In this document: positions 7,851 through 14,043 of the stretch, piece after piece
How positions within the stretch are numbered: position 1 is the first letter of the stretch
Layout of the letters: every line of letters begins with the position of its first letter
Origin: Pseudomonadota bacterium
GTDB taxonomy: Bacteria > Pseudomonadota > Alphaproteobacteria > Sphingomonadales > Sphingomonadaceae
Direction of reading: 5' to 3'
NCBI GenBank assembly: GCA_963205285.1
Contig: CAUJJQ010000044.1
Location: forward strand, 1-14,043
Length of the DNA stretch: 14,043 nt
Made by a program: the position numbers and the translations under genes
The notes under the pieces: generated by a model
The model's database searches: none
What the model was told of the DNA's origin: nothing
Seen by the model: only the letters and a program-made list of their open reading frames with translations

Positions 7851-8156
7851 ATGGCCCAACTTCCAAACAGAATTCGAGAATTACGCACCGCGCGCGGCTG
7901 GTCACAGGCATATCTTGCGTCGGAGGTTGGTTGCTCGAAAGTACAGATCTCAGGATTAGAGCGCGGACGACCGACACTGAATGTGGACTGGATGCGGCGC
8001 ATTGCCGGTGCTTTTGGCGTTGATATTGCAGACCTTCTGAGTTCGCGCGACCATCCGCTGCGCCTCGACAAGAGCGAACGGCAACTGATATTGAACACCC
8101 GTGCCGCCAACCCGACGCAGCGGGAATTGATCCATCGCGTTGCCACCCTGCTTTAA
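7851..8156 (+). CDS. Small XRE-family helix-turn-helix regulator
   Basis: This 101-residue DNA-binding protein has a Cro/C1-type domain at about residues 7-61. The helix-turn-helix runs from WSQAYLASEVGCSKVQISGLERG (18-40 in shortened form: WSQ, ASEVG, QISGLERG), followed by the usual RRIAGAFGVDIADLL helices. The remaining 40 residues are charged and have no enzymatic motif, so it is a stand-alone regulator. The start at 7851 is chosen because GGAG lies 6 bases upstream. The frame extends to a TTG at 7803, but the residues gained are unlike the family. It lies 64 bases after uvrB on the same strand and might be partly cotranscribed; targets are unknown. No obvious palindromic operator was seen in the 64-base gap. 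It converges on the membrane protein gene at 8185. Confidence 0.85.
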   Translation: MAQLPNRIRELRTARGWSQAYLASEVGCSKVQISGLERGRPTLNVDWMRRIAGAFGVDIADLLSSRDHPLRLDKSERQLILNTRAANPTQRELIHRVATLL

Positions 8157-8184
8157 ATGGGCGGCGAGGAATCTGCCTACACTA

Positions 8185-8616
8185 TTAACGCAGCCAGCCG
8201 CGCCCCTTGGCCCACCAACTGTAATAAAGCAGGCCGATGGCAGCCACCCATATCACCCCGGCCATAATACCGCTGCCCGCAGGCATGGTGGGCGGCGGGG
8301 TCGATAGCAGATGCTGCCAGATGCTCGATAAGGCCAAGCCAACCAGCGATGCAGCAAATGCCCAGAGCGCCAAAGTTCGCCGCAGCAGCAGCAAAATCGC
8401 TCCGGCCAAAGCGCCCCAGACACCCAAACCCCAACCGATGGAGGCGTAAAGCGGCGCGCTGTCCACCCAGGCGATCACCTCTGACGGAAACTGTGCCAAA
8501 TGAGCAGCATTGTGGGTGCGCGTCATAAAATAATCGAAACAACCAAAGCCGTTCCACAACAGCGCCAGCACGCCAACCAGCCAAAAATGCCATGGCAATT
8601 TTATATTGTCGTTCAT
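8185..8616 (-). CDS. Conserved hypothetical four-helix membrane protein
   Basis: The protein has 143 residues with four hydrophobic segments at about 9-30, 55-76, 79-100 and 117-136, so it is an inner membrane protein. The start at 8616 is supported by a strong GGGAGGG site 4 bases upstream. WHFWLVGVLALLWNGFG near the N-terminus and the tryptophan/tyrosine-rich C-terminal end (YYSWWAKGRGW) are distinctive. Similar small proteins are widespread in sphingomonads and are sometimes labelled sugar transporter without evidence; I would not transfer that name. No catalytic motif is visible. A candidate promoter lies upstream at 8650-8678. It converges on the XRE regulator with 28 bases between stops and no clear terminator, and is divergent from ung. 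Confidence 0.8.
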   Translation of the reverse strand: MNDNIKLPWHFWLVGVLALLWNGFGCFDYFMTRTHNAAHLAQFPSEVIAWVDSAPLYASIGWGLGVWGALAGAILLLLRRTLALWAFAASLVGLALSSIWQHLLSTPPPTMPAGSGIMAGVIWVAAIGLLYYSWWAKGRGWLR

Positions 8617-8649
8617 TACGCCCTCCCCCGAATGTGCAAGAACAGGCGT

Positions 8650-8678
8650 TGTATATGCTAGATGCGTCGTATCGACAA
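8650..8678 (-). promoter_or_regulatory. Candidate promoter of the membrane protein gene at 8616
   Basis: Reading the minus strand, TTGTCG (8678-8673), a 17-base spacer and TATACA (8655-8650) form a reasonable -35/-10 pair. Transcription would begin near 8643, giving a leader of about 27 bases that includes the GGGAGGG ribosome binding site. The rest of the 111-base ung-facing gap (8617-8727) shows no clear rightward promoter. Confidence 0.4.
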
Positions 8679-8727
8679 ATTGGTCACCAAGCGTTGATTT
8701 TGGCGGGGGCTATGGCATGCAAAGCTG

Positions 8728-9447
8728 ATGACCGATACTGACCGACTTCGCCTGCACCCCAGTTGGAAGGGCCCGTTGCGCGACAGCTTTGCCGCACCGC
8801 AGATGGCAGCGTTACGCAAATTTTTGGCAGTACGCTTGGCGGCGGGGGCAAGTATTTTTCCACCGCCCCACCTATGGTTTCGCGCGCTCGACCTGACGCC
8901 ATTGGACACGGTACGCATCGTAATTTTAGGGCAAGATCCCTATCATGGTGCGGGGCAAGCGCATGGCCTTGCCTTTTCGGTGCTGCCCGGCGTGCGTATC
9001 CCGCCCAGTCTGCGTAATATCTACAGCGAACTGGCCGATGACGTCGGCTTTATACGCCCACAGCATGGAAATTTAGAGGGGTGGGCGCACCAAGGTGTCC
9101 TGTTGCTCAACAATGTATTGAGCGTGGAGGAAGGGCAGGCCGCCAGCCATGCCGGTAAAGGGTGGGAATATCTGACCGATGCCGTGGTCGCATTGCTCGC
9201 CGCACAGGAACGACCGATCGTCTTTTTGCTATGGGGCAGTCATGCCCAGCGCAAAGCCGCCGCGATTTCGGATGTACGCGATGGTGGGCACCATCTGGTG
9301 CTAAAGGCGCCGCACCCTAGCCCGCTGTCGGCGCACAGCGGCTTTTTCGGCTGTCGGCATTTTTCCAAGGCCAATGACTTTCTGCGGGCAACCGGAGGGA
9401 CAGCGATTGACTGGCAATTGGCACCAGAGGTTGCGGTCGGCGAATGA
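8728..9447 (+). CDS. ung: Uracil-DNA glycosylase, family 1
   Basis: Ung removes uracil from DNA after cytosine deamination or dUTP misincorporation, the first step of base excision repair. The 239-residue length is close to the usual size. Motif A is GQDPYHG (68-74), with D70 activating the water. Next come [20 protein letters not shown] in shortened view (83-102, the Pro-rich loop and Tyr-containing segment), then LLLNNVLSV (125-133), whose Asn reads uracil. The DNA-intercalation loop is [13 protein letters not shown] (196-208), with catalytic H196 and a serine-rich tip. All are intact. [10 protein letters not shown] at the N-terminus matches the family opening. The ribosome binding site is weak (GCAAAGC), but no better in-frame start exists nearby. 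The lipoprotein gene follows after 21 bases, probably in the same transcript. Confidence 0.96.
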   Translation: MTDTDRLRLHPSWKGPLRDSFAAPQMAALRKFLAVRLAAGASIFPPPHLWFRALDLTPLDTVRIVILGQDPYHGAGQAHGLAFSVLPGVRIPPSLRNIYSELADDVGFIRPQHGNLEGWAHQGVLLLNNVLSVEEGQAASHAGKGWEYLTDAVVALLAAQERPIVFLLWGSHAQRKAAAISDVRDGGHHLVLKAPHPSPLSAHSGFFGCRHFSKANDFLRATGGTAIDWQLAPEVAVGE

Positions 9448-9468
9448 AGGCGGCATGAGGGGGCAATT

Positions 9469-10020
9469 ATGCATAATCCCCCTGCTTTAACGCCACGCAT
9501 CGCATCCTTAATGGCATTGAGCCTGCTCGCCAGTTGTGTTGCCCCGCAAGCGGCCCCTGCACCCGCTCCAGCGCCAACGCCTGCTCCCACGCCTACGGCC
9601 CCTGCGCCACGACCGGTGAGCGATCGATATGCCGGGGATTGGAGCACCGCCGAGCTCAGCACCGGGGAATGGGGGCGCCAAGCGGCTGGACGTGACGGCG
9701 AAACGCGCGCAATTTTCGGCGACGGTGCGATGCGCATAACGTGTAAGGCAAGGCAGATCATGCTCAGCCGACATGGCATCATTCCGGCGGATGCCGAGAT
9801 CCGATTCCGCGTGCGCAGCAGCTTTGGCGAACGGGCGCTGCCCGCGCGCTATGATACGGCCAGCCGCAGCCTATATTTCACCCTGCCCGCCAGCGATCAG
9901 CTTTGGGATCAGATTATCTATTCGCGCGGCCGTTTTTTGGTGGAGGCAAGCTTTCAGCCGCCGCTGCTGGTGCCAACGCGGCCCGAAGTTGCCCGCACAA
10001 TTGCGGATTGTCGGGGTTAG
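9469..10020 (+). CDS. Hypothetical lipoprotein with Pro/Ala-rich linker
   Basis: The 183-residue protein begins with a lipoprotein signal (hydrophobic 11-22, lipobox LASC, lipidated C23). A proline/alanine linker follows at 26-49, as expected for a domain held away from the membrane or reaching through peptidoglycan. The mature domain (about 52-183) contains two cysteines, C92 and C181, that could form one disulfide closing the domain. Phrases such as YAGDWSTAELSTGEW and RYDTASRSLYFTLP suggest a small beta-rich fold, but I do not recognise a family. The start at 9469 has GAGGGGG about 5 bases upstream. The gene lies 21 bases after ung and its TAG overlaps the TAA of the convergent SRPBCC gene. 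Function unknown. Confidence 0.75.
   Translation: MHNPPALTPRIASLMALSLLASCVAPQAAPAPAPAPTPAPTPTAPAPRPVSDRYAGDWSTAELSTGEWGRQAAGRDGETRAIFGDGAMRITCKARQIMLSRHGIIPADAEIRFRVRSSFGERALPARYDTASRSLYFTLPASDQLWDQIIYSRGRFLVEASFQPPLLVPTRPEVARTIADCRG
9544..9615 (+). repeat. Proline/alanine codon repeat in lipoprotein linker
   Basis: Codons 26-49 of the lipoprotein gene are an imperfect run of GCN and CCN codons with a few ACN (Ala-Pro, then Thr-Pro pairs). Third bases vary, so it is not a perfect short tandem repeat. Length variation between strains is plausible but not shown here. Confidence 0.7.
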
Positions 10021-10532
10021 GAATTGGGGTTGGTCAGGCGGCGCAACTGCTCGACCAGCACCCCTTCTACCAATGGGGCCAATTGTTCCGCTGGCATGGG
10101 TAAAGCGCCGAACACCTGATAGCGCCAGATAACGCGTTGATTTTCGACCCGCCAGCTTAGCCGGGTTGAAACCGCCGCGTCATTGAGCGGGCCAAGCGGT
10201 GCGTCGAACAAAATGGCGCGGCCAGCATCAATGCTAAGGATGCGGCCATGGACAACAACCCCATCGCCCACCCGTTCGCACCAGCAACCCCCGGCGCGCA
10301 TTTCCACCGACATATTGGCGGCATCCCCGCTCCAGCTATGTGCGCTCGACCACCAATTTTCAGGATGTTGCAAGCGTTGCCATAGTTCGGCGTCGCTGCG
10401 CTGCGATTCCTGTGACAGGGAAATGGTAAAGCCGTTGCTGCTGCTTTCGGTGACCTCGCCAGCGGCTTGGGTGGCCACGCCGAGCGCCAGCATGGCGATG
10501 ATCGTTCGACAGCTTGGAAATATGAACCGCAT
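10017..10532 (-). CDS. Exported SRPBCC (START-like) domain protein
   Basis: The 171-residue protein has a signal peptide (hydrophobic core 9-20, probable cleavage after the ATQAAG region near residue 24), so it is periplasmic. The mature part resembles the SRPBCC/polyketide-cyclase-like hydrophobic-ligand fold: an early helix (SDAELWQRLQHPENWW, 46-61), then beta strands with GGCWCERVGDG (81-91), the VHGRILSIDAGRAILFDAPLGPL run (94-116) and a long C-terminal helix (147-166). C83 and C85 are close together and could bind metal or form a disulfide. The ligand is unknown. The start at 10532 has GGGGGG upstream. It lies 36 bases after adk on the same strand, so it may be transcribed with the spc operon tail, an unusual neighbour. 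Its stop overlaps the convergent lipoprotein gene by 4 bases. Confidence 0.75.
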   Translation of the reverse strand: MRFIFPSCRTIIAMLALGVATQAAGEVTESSSNGFTISLSQESQRSDAELWQRLQHPENWWSSAHSWSGDAANMSVEMRAGGCWCERVGDGVVVHGRILSIDAGRAILFDAPLGPLNDAAVSTRLSWRVENQRVIWRYQVFGALPMPAEQLAPLVEGVLVEQLRRLTNPNS

Positions 10533-10568
10533 GGACGCCCCCCTGTGAAGCGCACCATGTTAAACCGA

Positions 10569-11225
10569 TCAGACGCTTTGGAGAATAGCCTCTATCGCGG
10601 CAGAAACATCGGCCATATCGGCCATGCCATCCACCCGTCGCACCAGCCCACGTTCCTCATAAATGGGGAGGATGGGAGCCGTTTTGGCGCGATATTCGGC
10701 CATCCGCGTGCGGACGGTTTCGGCATTGTCATCGGGGCGGCGCTTAAATTCATGGCCGCCGCATTTGTCGCAGGTGTCCGTAACCTCTGGCAGTTTGTGC
10801 CGGTCATGATAGCCTTCGCCGCAGGTCGCGCAGGTGAAACGCCCGGTGATCCTGTCAACCAGCGCATCTTCATCAACGTCAAGTTCGATAACAAAGGACA
10901 GCTTGCGCCCGCGCGCGGTGAGAATAGCATCGAGCGCATGCGCCTGTGCTGCGGTGCGGGGATAACCATCAAAAATCGCGCCTGCGCTACCGGGCATGGC
11001 GGCAAGATTGTCATCGATCAACGCCGACACAATTTCGTCCGAAACCAGTTCGCCCGCTTCCATCACCGCCTTGGCTTTTAGGCCGACAGGGGTACCAGCC
11101 TTGACCGCAGCGCGCAGCATATCGCCGGTCGACAATTGCACCATCGCATGCGTCGCCACCAGATGTGCGGCCTGCGTCCCCTTGCCCGCGCCAGGCGGGC
11201 CCAAAAGGATGATGTTAAACGCCAT
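10569..11225 (-). CDS. adk: Adenylate kinase, zinc-type LID
   Basis: Adenylate kinase catalyses ATP + AMP to 2 ADP in the cytoplasm and balances the adenylate pool. The 218-residue length indicates the long form. The P-loop is GPPGAGKGT (9-17). The AMP-binding region includes LSTGDMLR (31-38) and FDGYPRT (85-91). The long LID domain (about 127-164) carries four cysteines, C132, C135, C152 and C155, in a C-x2-C...C-x2-C arrangement that binds structural zinc. DEDALVDRITGRF (118-130) precedes the LID, and RPDDNAETVRTRM (163-175) holds catalytic arginines. It follows secY by 27 bases, the standard spc operon position in alphaproteobacteria. The ribosome binding site is weak (GCGGAA), so translation may depend partly on secY. 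Confidence 0.97.
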   Translation of the reverse strand: MAFNIILLGPPGAGKGTQAAHLVATHAMVQLSTGDMLRAAVKAGTPVGLKAKAVMEAGELVSDEIVSALIDDNLAAMPGSAGAIFDGYPRTAAQAHALDAILTARGRKLSFVIELDVDEDALVDRITGRFTCATCGEGYHDRHKLPEVTDTCDKCGGHEFKRRPDDNAETVRTRMAEYRAKTAPILPIYEERGLVRRVDGMADMADVSAAIEAILQSV

Positions 11226-11252
11226 GGATTTCCGCCTCTTGCGCGCCGATGC

Positions 11253-12620
11253 TTAACGCATCCGCCCCTTGAGCTTCGCCTTTTTGATGAGATCTTGATA
11301 TTGGTGAGCGAGCAGATGCCCCTGAATCTGGGTCACCGTGTCGATGGTGACATTGACCAGAATCAACAGACTAGTGCCGCCCAGCGCCAAACCAACGCCC
11401 GTAGATGCGGTGACTTGTTCCGGAATAAGGCAAATCAGCGCCAGATAAAACGCGCCGATAACCGTGATGCGCGTCAGCACATAGTCAAGGTAATCGGCGG
11501 TCGCCTTACCCGGGCGATAGCCGGGGATGAAGCCGTTCTGACGCTTTAGATTATCCGCTGTTTCTTCGGGGTTGAACACCACCGAGACATAGAAAAAGGC
11601 GAAGAAGATGATGCCCAGCGCATAGAGCGACATATAGAGTGGTTGGCCGTGCGCAAACCATTGGTTGAGCATCAGCAGCGTGCGACCCCACAAGGTTTCC
11701 TCATTCACATTCTGGCCGAGGAATTGCGTGATGGTGAGCGGCATCAGCAAAAGCGATGAGGCAAAGATCGGCGGGATAACGCCCGATGTATTGACCTTGA
11801 GCGGCAAATGACTGCGTTCTTGGCCTGCCATGCCCTGCGCCGTTGCCCGCTTGGGATATTGCACCAGCACACGGCGCTGCGCGCGCTCCATATAGCTGAT
11901 CGCCCAGATAACCCCGAATGCACCGACCAATAGCGCCACGATGAGCAGCGAGCCCATGTCGCCAGTCCGGCCCTTTTCGAACAATTGCGCAAGGGTTTGC
12001 GGCATAGACGCCACAATGCCTGCCATAATGATTAGCGACACACCATTGCCGATACCGCGGCTGGTGATCTGTTCCCCCAGCCACATCAGGAACAAAGTGC
12101 CGCCGACCAGCGTGATAACCGCCGTGCCAACAAACAACATGCCCGGATTAACGACGGGCGTAATCGCACCAGCGTCAACCGGCGTCTGCAATTGGGTAGC
12201 GACGACATAGCCCTGCACGATGGTCAGGATGACAGTGCCGTAGCGGGTATATTGGTTGAGCTTTTTACGCCCGCTTTCACCCTCTTTCTTGAGCGCGGCG
12301 AGCGCGGGCGACAAGGCAGCTGCCAACTGAACGACGATCGATGCCGTAATATAGGGCATGACGCCCAAAGCGATGATTGAGGCACGTTCCAGCGAACCGC
12401 CCGAGAAGGTGTTGAACAGGTCAAGCACCCCGCCCGCCGCACGCGATTGGTACGCCTGCGCCATAATCACCGGGTCTATCCCTGGCAGCGGCACAAAGCT
12501 TAGCAAGCGGAAGACGACGAGTGCGCCCAAGGTGAACCACAGACGGTTCTTGAGTTCGGTAGCCTCCCCAAATTTGGCGAGGTTCAGATTTAGACCGAGA
12601 CTATCGGCGCGAGAGGCCAT
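11253..12620 (-). CDS. secY: Preprotein translocase channel subunit SecY
   Basis: SecY forms the protein-conducting channel of the inner membrane together with SecE and SecG, driven by SecA or by the ribosome. The 455-residue protein has the expected ten membrane helices. Recognisable blocks are FVPLPGID (42-49) after helix 1, the plug region NTFSGGSLERASI (70-82) leading into helix 2, the signature LGEQITSRGIGNGVSLII (181-198), the VNTSGVIPPIFASSLL region (276-291), and the C5 cytosolic loop FNPEETADNLKRQNGFIPGYRPG (349-371 in outline), which contacts SecA and ribosome. The start at 12620 has AGGAC 6 bases upstream. It is separated from rplO by a 100-base structured gap, longer than the other spacings in this operon. 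Confidence 0.97.
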   Translation of the reverse strand: MASRADSLGLNLNLAKFGEATELKNRLWFTLGALVVFRLLSFVPLPGIDPVIMAQAYQSRAAGGVLDLFNTFSGGSLERASIIALGVMPYITASIVVQLAAALSPALAALKKEGESGRKKLNQYTRYGTVILTIVQGYVVATQLQTPVDAGAITPVVNPGMLFVGTAVITLVGGTLFLMWLGEQITSRGIGNGVSLIIMAGIVASMPQTLAQLFEKGRTGDMGSLLIVALLVGAFGVIWAISYMERAQRRVLVQYPKRATAQGMAGQERSHLPLKVNTSGVIPPIFASSLLLMPLTITQFLGQNVNEETLWGRTLLMLNQWFAHGQPLYMSLYALGIIFFAFFYVSVVFNPEETADNLKRQNGFIPGYRPGKATADYLDYVLTRITVIGAFYLALICLIPEQVTASTGVGLALGGTSLLILVNVTIDTVTQIQGHLLAHQYQDLIKKAKLKGRMR

Positions 12621-12640
12621 GTTGCTGTCCTGGATTAACT

Positions 12641-12654
12641 GGCCGCACGCGGCC
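12641..12654 (-). promoter_or_regulatory. Perfect GC hairpin just upstream of secY
   Basis: GGCCGC (12641-12646) and GCGGCC (12649-12654) are perfect inverted repeats separated by two bases. In the transcript this could form a compact hairpin, with the tip opened to leave a workable loop. It ends about 20 bases upstream of the secY ATG and before the AGGAC ribosome binding site. No T-run follows, so it is not a standard terminator. A role in RNA processing or translation control is inference. Confidence 0.35.
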
Positions 12655-12671
12655 TTGCCCGACGCCTATGT

Positions 12672-12708
12672 GCGGCGGCGACCCCGGAAAAACAAGGTCA
12701 CACGCCGC
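12672..12708 (-). promoter_or_regulatory. Second hairpin in the rplO-secY gap
   Basis: In the minus-strand transcript, GCGGCG (12708-12703) pairs with CGCCGC (12677-12672), and GACC (12699-12696) pairs with GGTC (12683-12680), with a small internal loop between the two stems and a 12-base U-rich loop. It starts about 12 bases after the rplO stop. Together with the hairpin at 12641 it makes most of the 100-base gap structured. Confidence 0.35.
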
Positions 12709-12720
12709 GCAAAGCCCAAA

Positions 12721-13200
12721 TTAGTCGGCTGCCGCTTCGGCCTTGGCCGGAAGGTCAACCTTGCCGCCCGATTTTTCCACCGCTGCAAGCGCGCCTGCCG
12801 AGGCACCGGCGACGACGAAGTGGATCTTGGTCTTGAGTTCGCCCTTGGCGAGGAGGCGCACGCCATCCTTGCCGCCACGGGCAACGCCGGCCGCCTTGAG
12901 CGCGGCATGATCGACCACCGCCTTGGCGTCGAGCTTGCCCGCATCGACCAGCTTCTGGACCATGCCCAGATTGACGATCGCATAATCCTTGGCGAAAATA
13001 TTGTTAAAGCCGCGCTTTGGAATACGCATGTGGAGCGGCATCTGGCCGCCTTCAAAGCCGTTGATCGCAACGCCCGAACGCGCCTTGGCACCCTTTTGCC
13101 CGCGGCCGGCAGTCTTGCCTTTGCCCGAACCGATACCGCGCCCGACGCGCATCCGGCCCTTACGCGAACCGGCATTATCCCGTAGTTGATTAAGCTTCAT
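12721..13200 (-). CDS. rplO: Large-subunit ribosomal protein L15 (uL15)
   Basis: L15 binds 23S rRNA late in large-subunit assembly. The 159-residue protein begins with [14 protein letters not shown], and the Gly/Lys/Arg-rich tail that threads into rRNA covers about 9-45 ([18 protein letters not shown] at 20-37). [18 protein letters not shown] (48-65) is the family signature. The C-terminal globular half (about 75-150) ends in an Ala-rich tail. No convincing ribosome binding site precedes the ATG (only GAG, 9 bases upstream), and the 79-base gap before it holds a 10-bp inverted repeat. L15 translation may therefore be set by RNA structure, which is an inference. Confidence 0.97.
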   Translation of the reverse strand: MKLNQLRDNAGSRKGRMRVGRGIGSGKGKTAGRGQKGAKARSGVAINGFEGGQMPLHMRIPKRGFNNIFAKDYAIVNLGMVQKLVDAGKLDAKAVVDHAALKAAGVARGGKDGVRLLAKGELKTKIHFVVAGASAGALAAVEKSGGKVDLPAKAEAAAD

Positions 13201-13231
13201 TTTTCAGCACTCGCTTTCGCTTTTGTCGCGC

Positions 13232-13274
13232 AAAATACCCCAAGCCATAGCCGTTTAGCCACAGGGGGTATTTT
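13232..13274 (-). promoter_or_regulatory. 10-bp inverted repeat in the rpmD-rplO gap
   Basis: AAAATACCCC (13232-13241) and GGGGTATTTT (13265-13274) are perfect complements around a 23-base loop. On the transcribed strand the stem begins 5 bases after the rpmD stop codon, and its 3' arm ends in TTTT about 31 bases before the rplO ATG. The loop contains three GGCT units. The symmetric A-tract/T-tract ends resemble a weak intrinsic terminator or attenuator, but the T-run is only four bases and lies inside the stem. Confidence 0.45.
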
Positions 13275-13279
13275 AAGGA

Positions 13280-13465
13280 TTATCCCACGATTTCAACCAT
13301 ATGGCGCACGGCGTGCACCATGCCACGGGTCGAAGGCGTGTCTTCGATTTCGACGGTGCGGTGCATCTTGCCCAGGCCCAGCCCGGTCAGGATGGCGCGC
13401 TGCGCCTTGGGACGGCGGATGGGCGAACCCACCTGCTTGATGGTGATGGTTGTCTTGGCAGCCAT
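13280..13465 (-). CDS. rpmD: Large-subunit ribosomal protein L30 (uL30)
   Basis: L30 is a small protein of the large ribosomal subunit. The 61-residue length is typical of bacteria. [29 protein letters not shown] in outline (6-34) holds the first strand, the basic helix and the GLGLGK turn that mark the family. The C-terminal half ([24 protein letters not shown] in outline) holds the second strand and helix. The start lies 4 bases past the rpsE stop, and its ribosome binding site GGAAGG sits inside the last rpsE codons, so the two genes are translationally coupled. Confidence 0.96.
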   Translation of the reverse strand: MAAKTTITIKQVGSPIRRPKAQRAILTGLGLGKMHRTVEIEDTPSTRGMVHAVRHMVEIVG

Positions 13466-13469
13466 GTCC

Positions 13470-14043
13470 TTAGCCTTCCGTCAAAGCCGCGTCGGCTTCT
13501 GCTTCGCGCTGGGTGGAACCACCCCGGGCGAGCAGGTCAGCGACCTTTTTGCCGCGACGCTGCGCCACCGACTTGGGGTTCGACTGCGCCTTGAGCGCCT
13601 CAAAAGTAGCGCGGATCATATTATAGGGGTTCGACGTGCCGTTTGATTTCGTCACAACGTCGGCAACGCCGAGTGCTTCAAAAACGGCGCGCATCGGGCC
13701 ACCGGCGATGATGCCGGTCCCTTGCGGTGCCGAACGCACATTGACGAGGCCGGCGCCGAAATGGCCGGTGCCGTCATGGTGCAGCGTGCGCCCTTCCTTG
13801 AGCGAGACGCGCAACATCGCCTTTTTGGCAGCAGCGGTCGCCTTGGAAATGGCTTCGGGCACTTCGCGCGCCTTGCCATGGCCAAAACCGGCACGACCCT
13901 TGCCGTCACCGACAACGACCAGCGCGGCAAAACCAAAGCGCTTACCACCCTTAACGGTTTTGGAAACGCGGTTGATATGCACCAGTTTCTCGATGAATTC
14001 TTCACCGCCGTCTTCGTCGGCATTGCGCGGACGACGGTCACGG
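13470..14043 (-). CDS. rpsE: Small-subunit ribosomal protein S5 (uS5), 5' end missing
   Basis: S5 sits near the mRNA entry of the small subunit and contributes to decoding accuracy and mRNA unwinding. The frame is open to the right edge, so the start is outside the window. A GTG at 13982 looks like a possible start, but it is the valine of [12 protein letters not shown], a conserved internal stretch, and the frame upstream reads a basic and then acidic tail ([15 protein letters not shown]) typical of the sphingomonad N-terminal extension. Visible blocks are [20 protein letters not shown], the S5 RNA-binding domain, and [18 protein letters not shown], the second domain, ending in a short acidic tail. 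It is the most upstream spc operon gene in view. Confidence 0.96.
   Translation of the reverse strand, partial: RDRRPRNADEDGGEEFIEKLVHINRVSKTVKGGKRFGFAALVVVGDGKGRAGFGHGKAREVPEAISKATAAAKKAMLRVSLKEGRTLHHDGTGHFGAGLVNVRSAPQGTGIIAGGPMRAVFEALGVADVVTKSNGTSNPYNMIRATFEALKAQSNPKSVAQRRGKKVADLLARGGSTQREAEADAALTEG

Noticed and set aside
12358..13185. Long plus-strand open frame (275 codons) across secY and rplO
   Set aside because: It is antisense to two certain genes and spans their gap; composition is low-complexity and no start signal is evident.
13980..13982. GTG as the start of rpsE
   Set aside because: It encodes a conserved internal valine (EKLVHINRV), and the frame continues to the window edge with S5-like residues.
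1..14043. Mobile element, CRISPR array, tRNA/rRNA, toxin-antitoxin or defence system
   Set aside because: No transposase, integrase, terminal repeats, regular direct repeats, cloverleaf with acceptor tail or paired small genes were found; the XRE regulator has no toxin partner.

Overview
The window is a GC-rich, tightly packed piece of a bacterial chromosome. It most likely comes from an alphaproteobacterium of the order Sphingomonadales. This is inferred from the style of the proteins (the UvrB N-terminus, a DUF3617 lipoprotein, the alphaproteobacterial spc gene order rpsE-rpmD-rplO-secY-adk), not from a marker gene search. Seventeen protein genes were found, two of them cut by the window edges. 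No tRNA, rRNA, CRISPR array, insertion sequence, integrase, toxin-antitoxin pair or phage gene is visible. No gap between genes exceeds about 110 bases.

Left part (1-5549): the 3' part of an iron-sulfur (class I) fumarase is followed after 16 bases by a small membrane protein gene. These converge on a secreted serine hydrolase of the beta-lactamase fold. That gene is divergent from a membrane-anchored metallo-beta-lactamase-fold hydrolase resembling NAPE-type phospholipase D. The latter converges, with stop codons overlapping by 4 bases, on a two-gene minus-strand block: a DUF3617 lipoprotein and a ferric-reductase-like (MsrQ/YedZ-type) haem membrane protein.

Middle part (5550-10532): uvrB (excision repair) and a small XRE-type regulator read rightward and converge on a four-helix membrane protein. 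Then ung (uracil-DNA glycosylase) and a proline/alanine-rich lipoprotein read rightward. They converge, again with 4-base overlapping stops, on an exported SRPBCC-like protein.

Right part (10569-14043): the minus strand carries the tail of the spc ribosomal protein operon, in transcription order rpsE (cut), rpmD, rplO, secY, adk. The usual next genes (rpsM, rpsK, rpoA, rplQ) do not follow adk here; the SRPBCC gene does. The two longest gaps inside this operon (rpmD-rplO and rplO-secY) both hold inverted repeats able to form RNA hairpins. These are the most interesting non-coding signals in the window.

Overall the region is ordinary housekeeping chromosome. I see no convincing new multi-gene system. 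The points worth a second look are the structured gaps in the spc operon, the break after adk, the NAPE-PLD-like enzyme and the orphan MsrQ-like protein.
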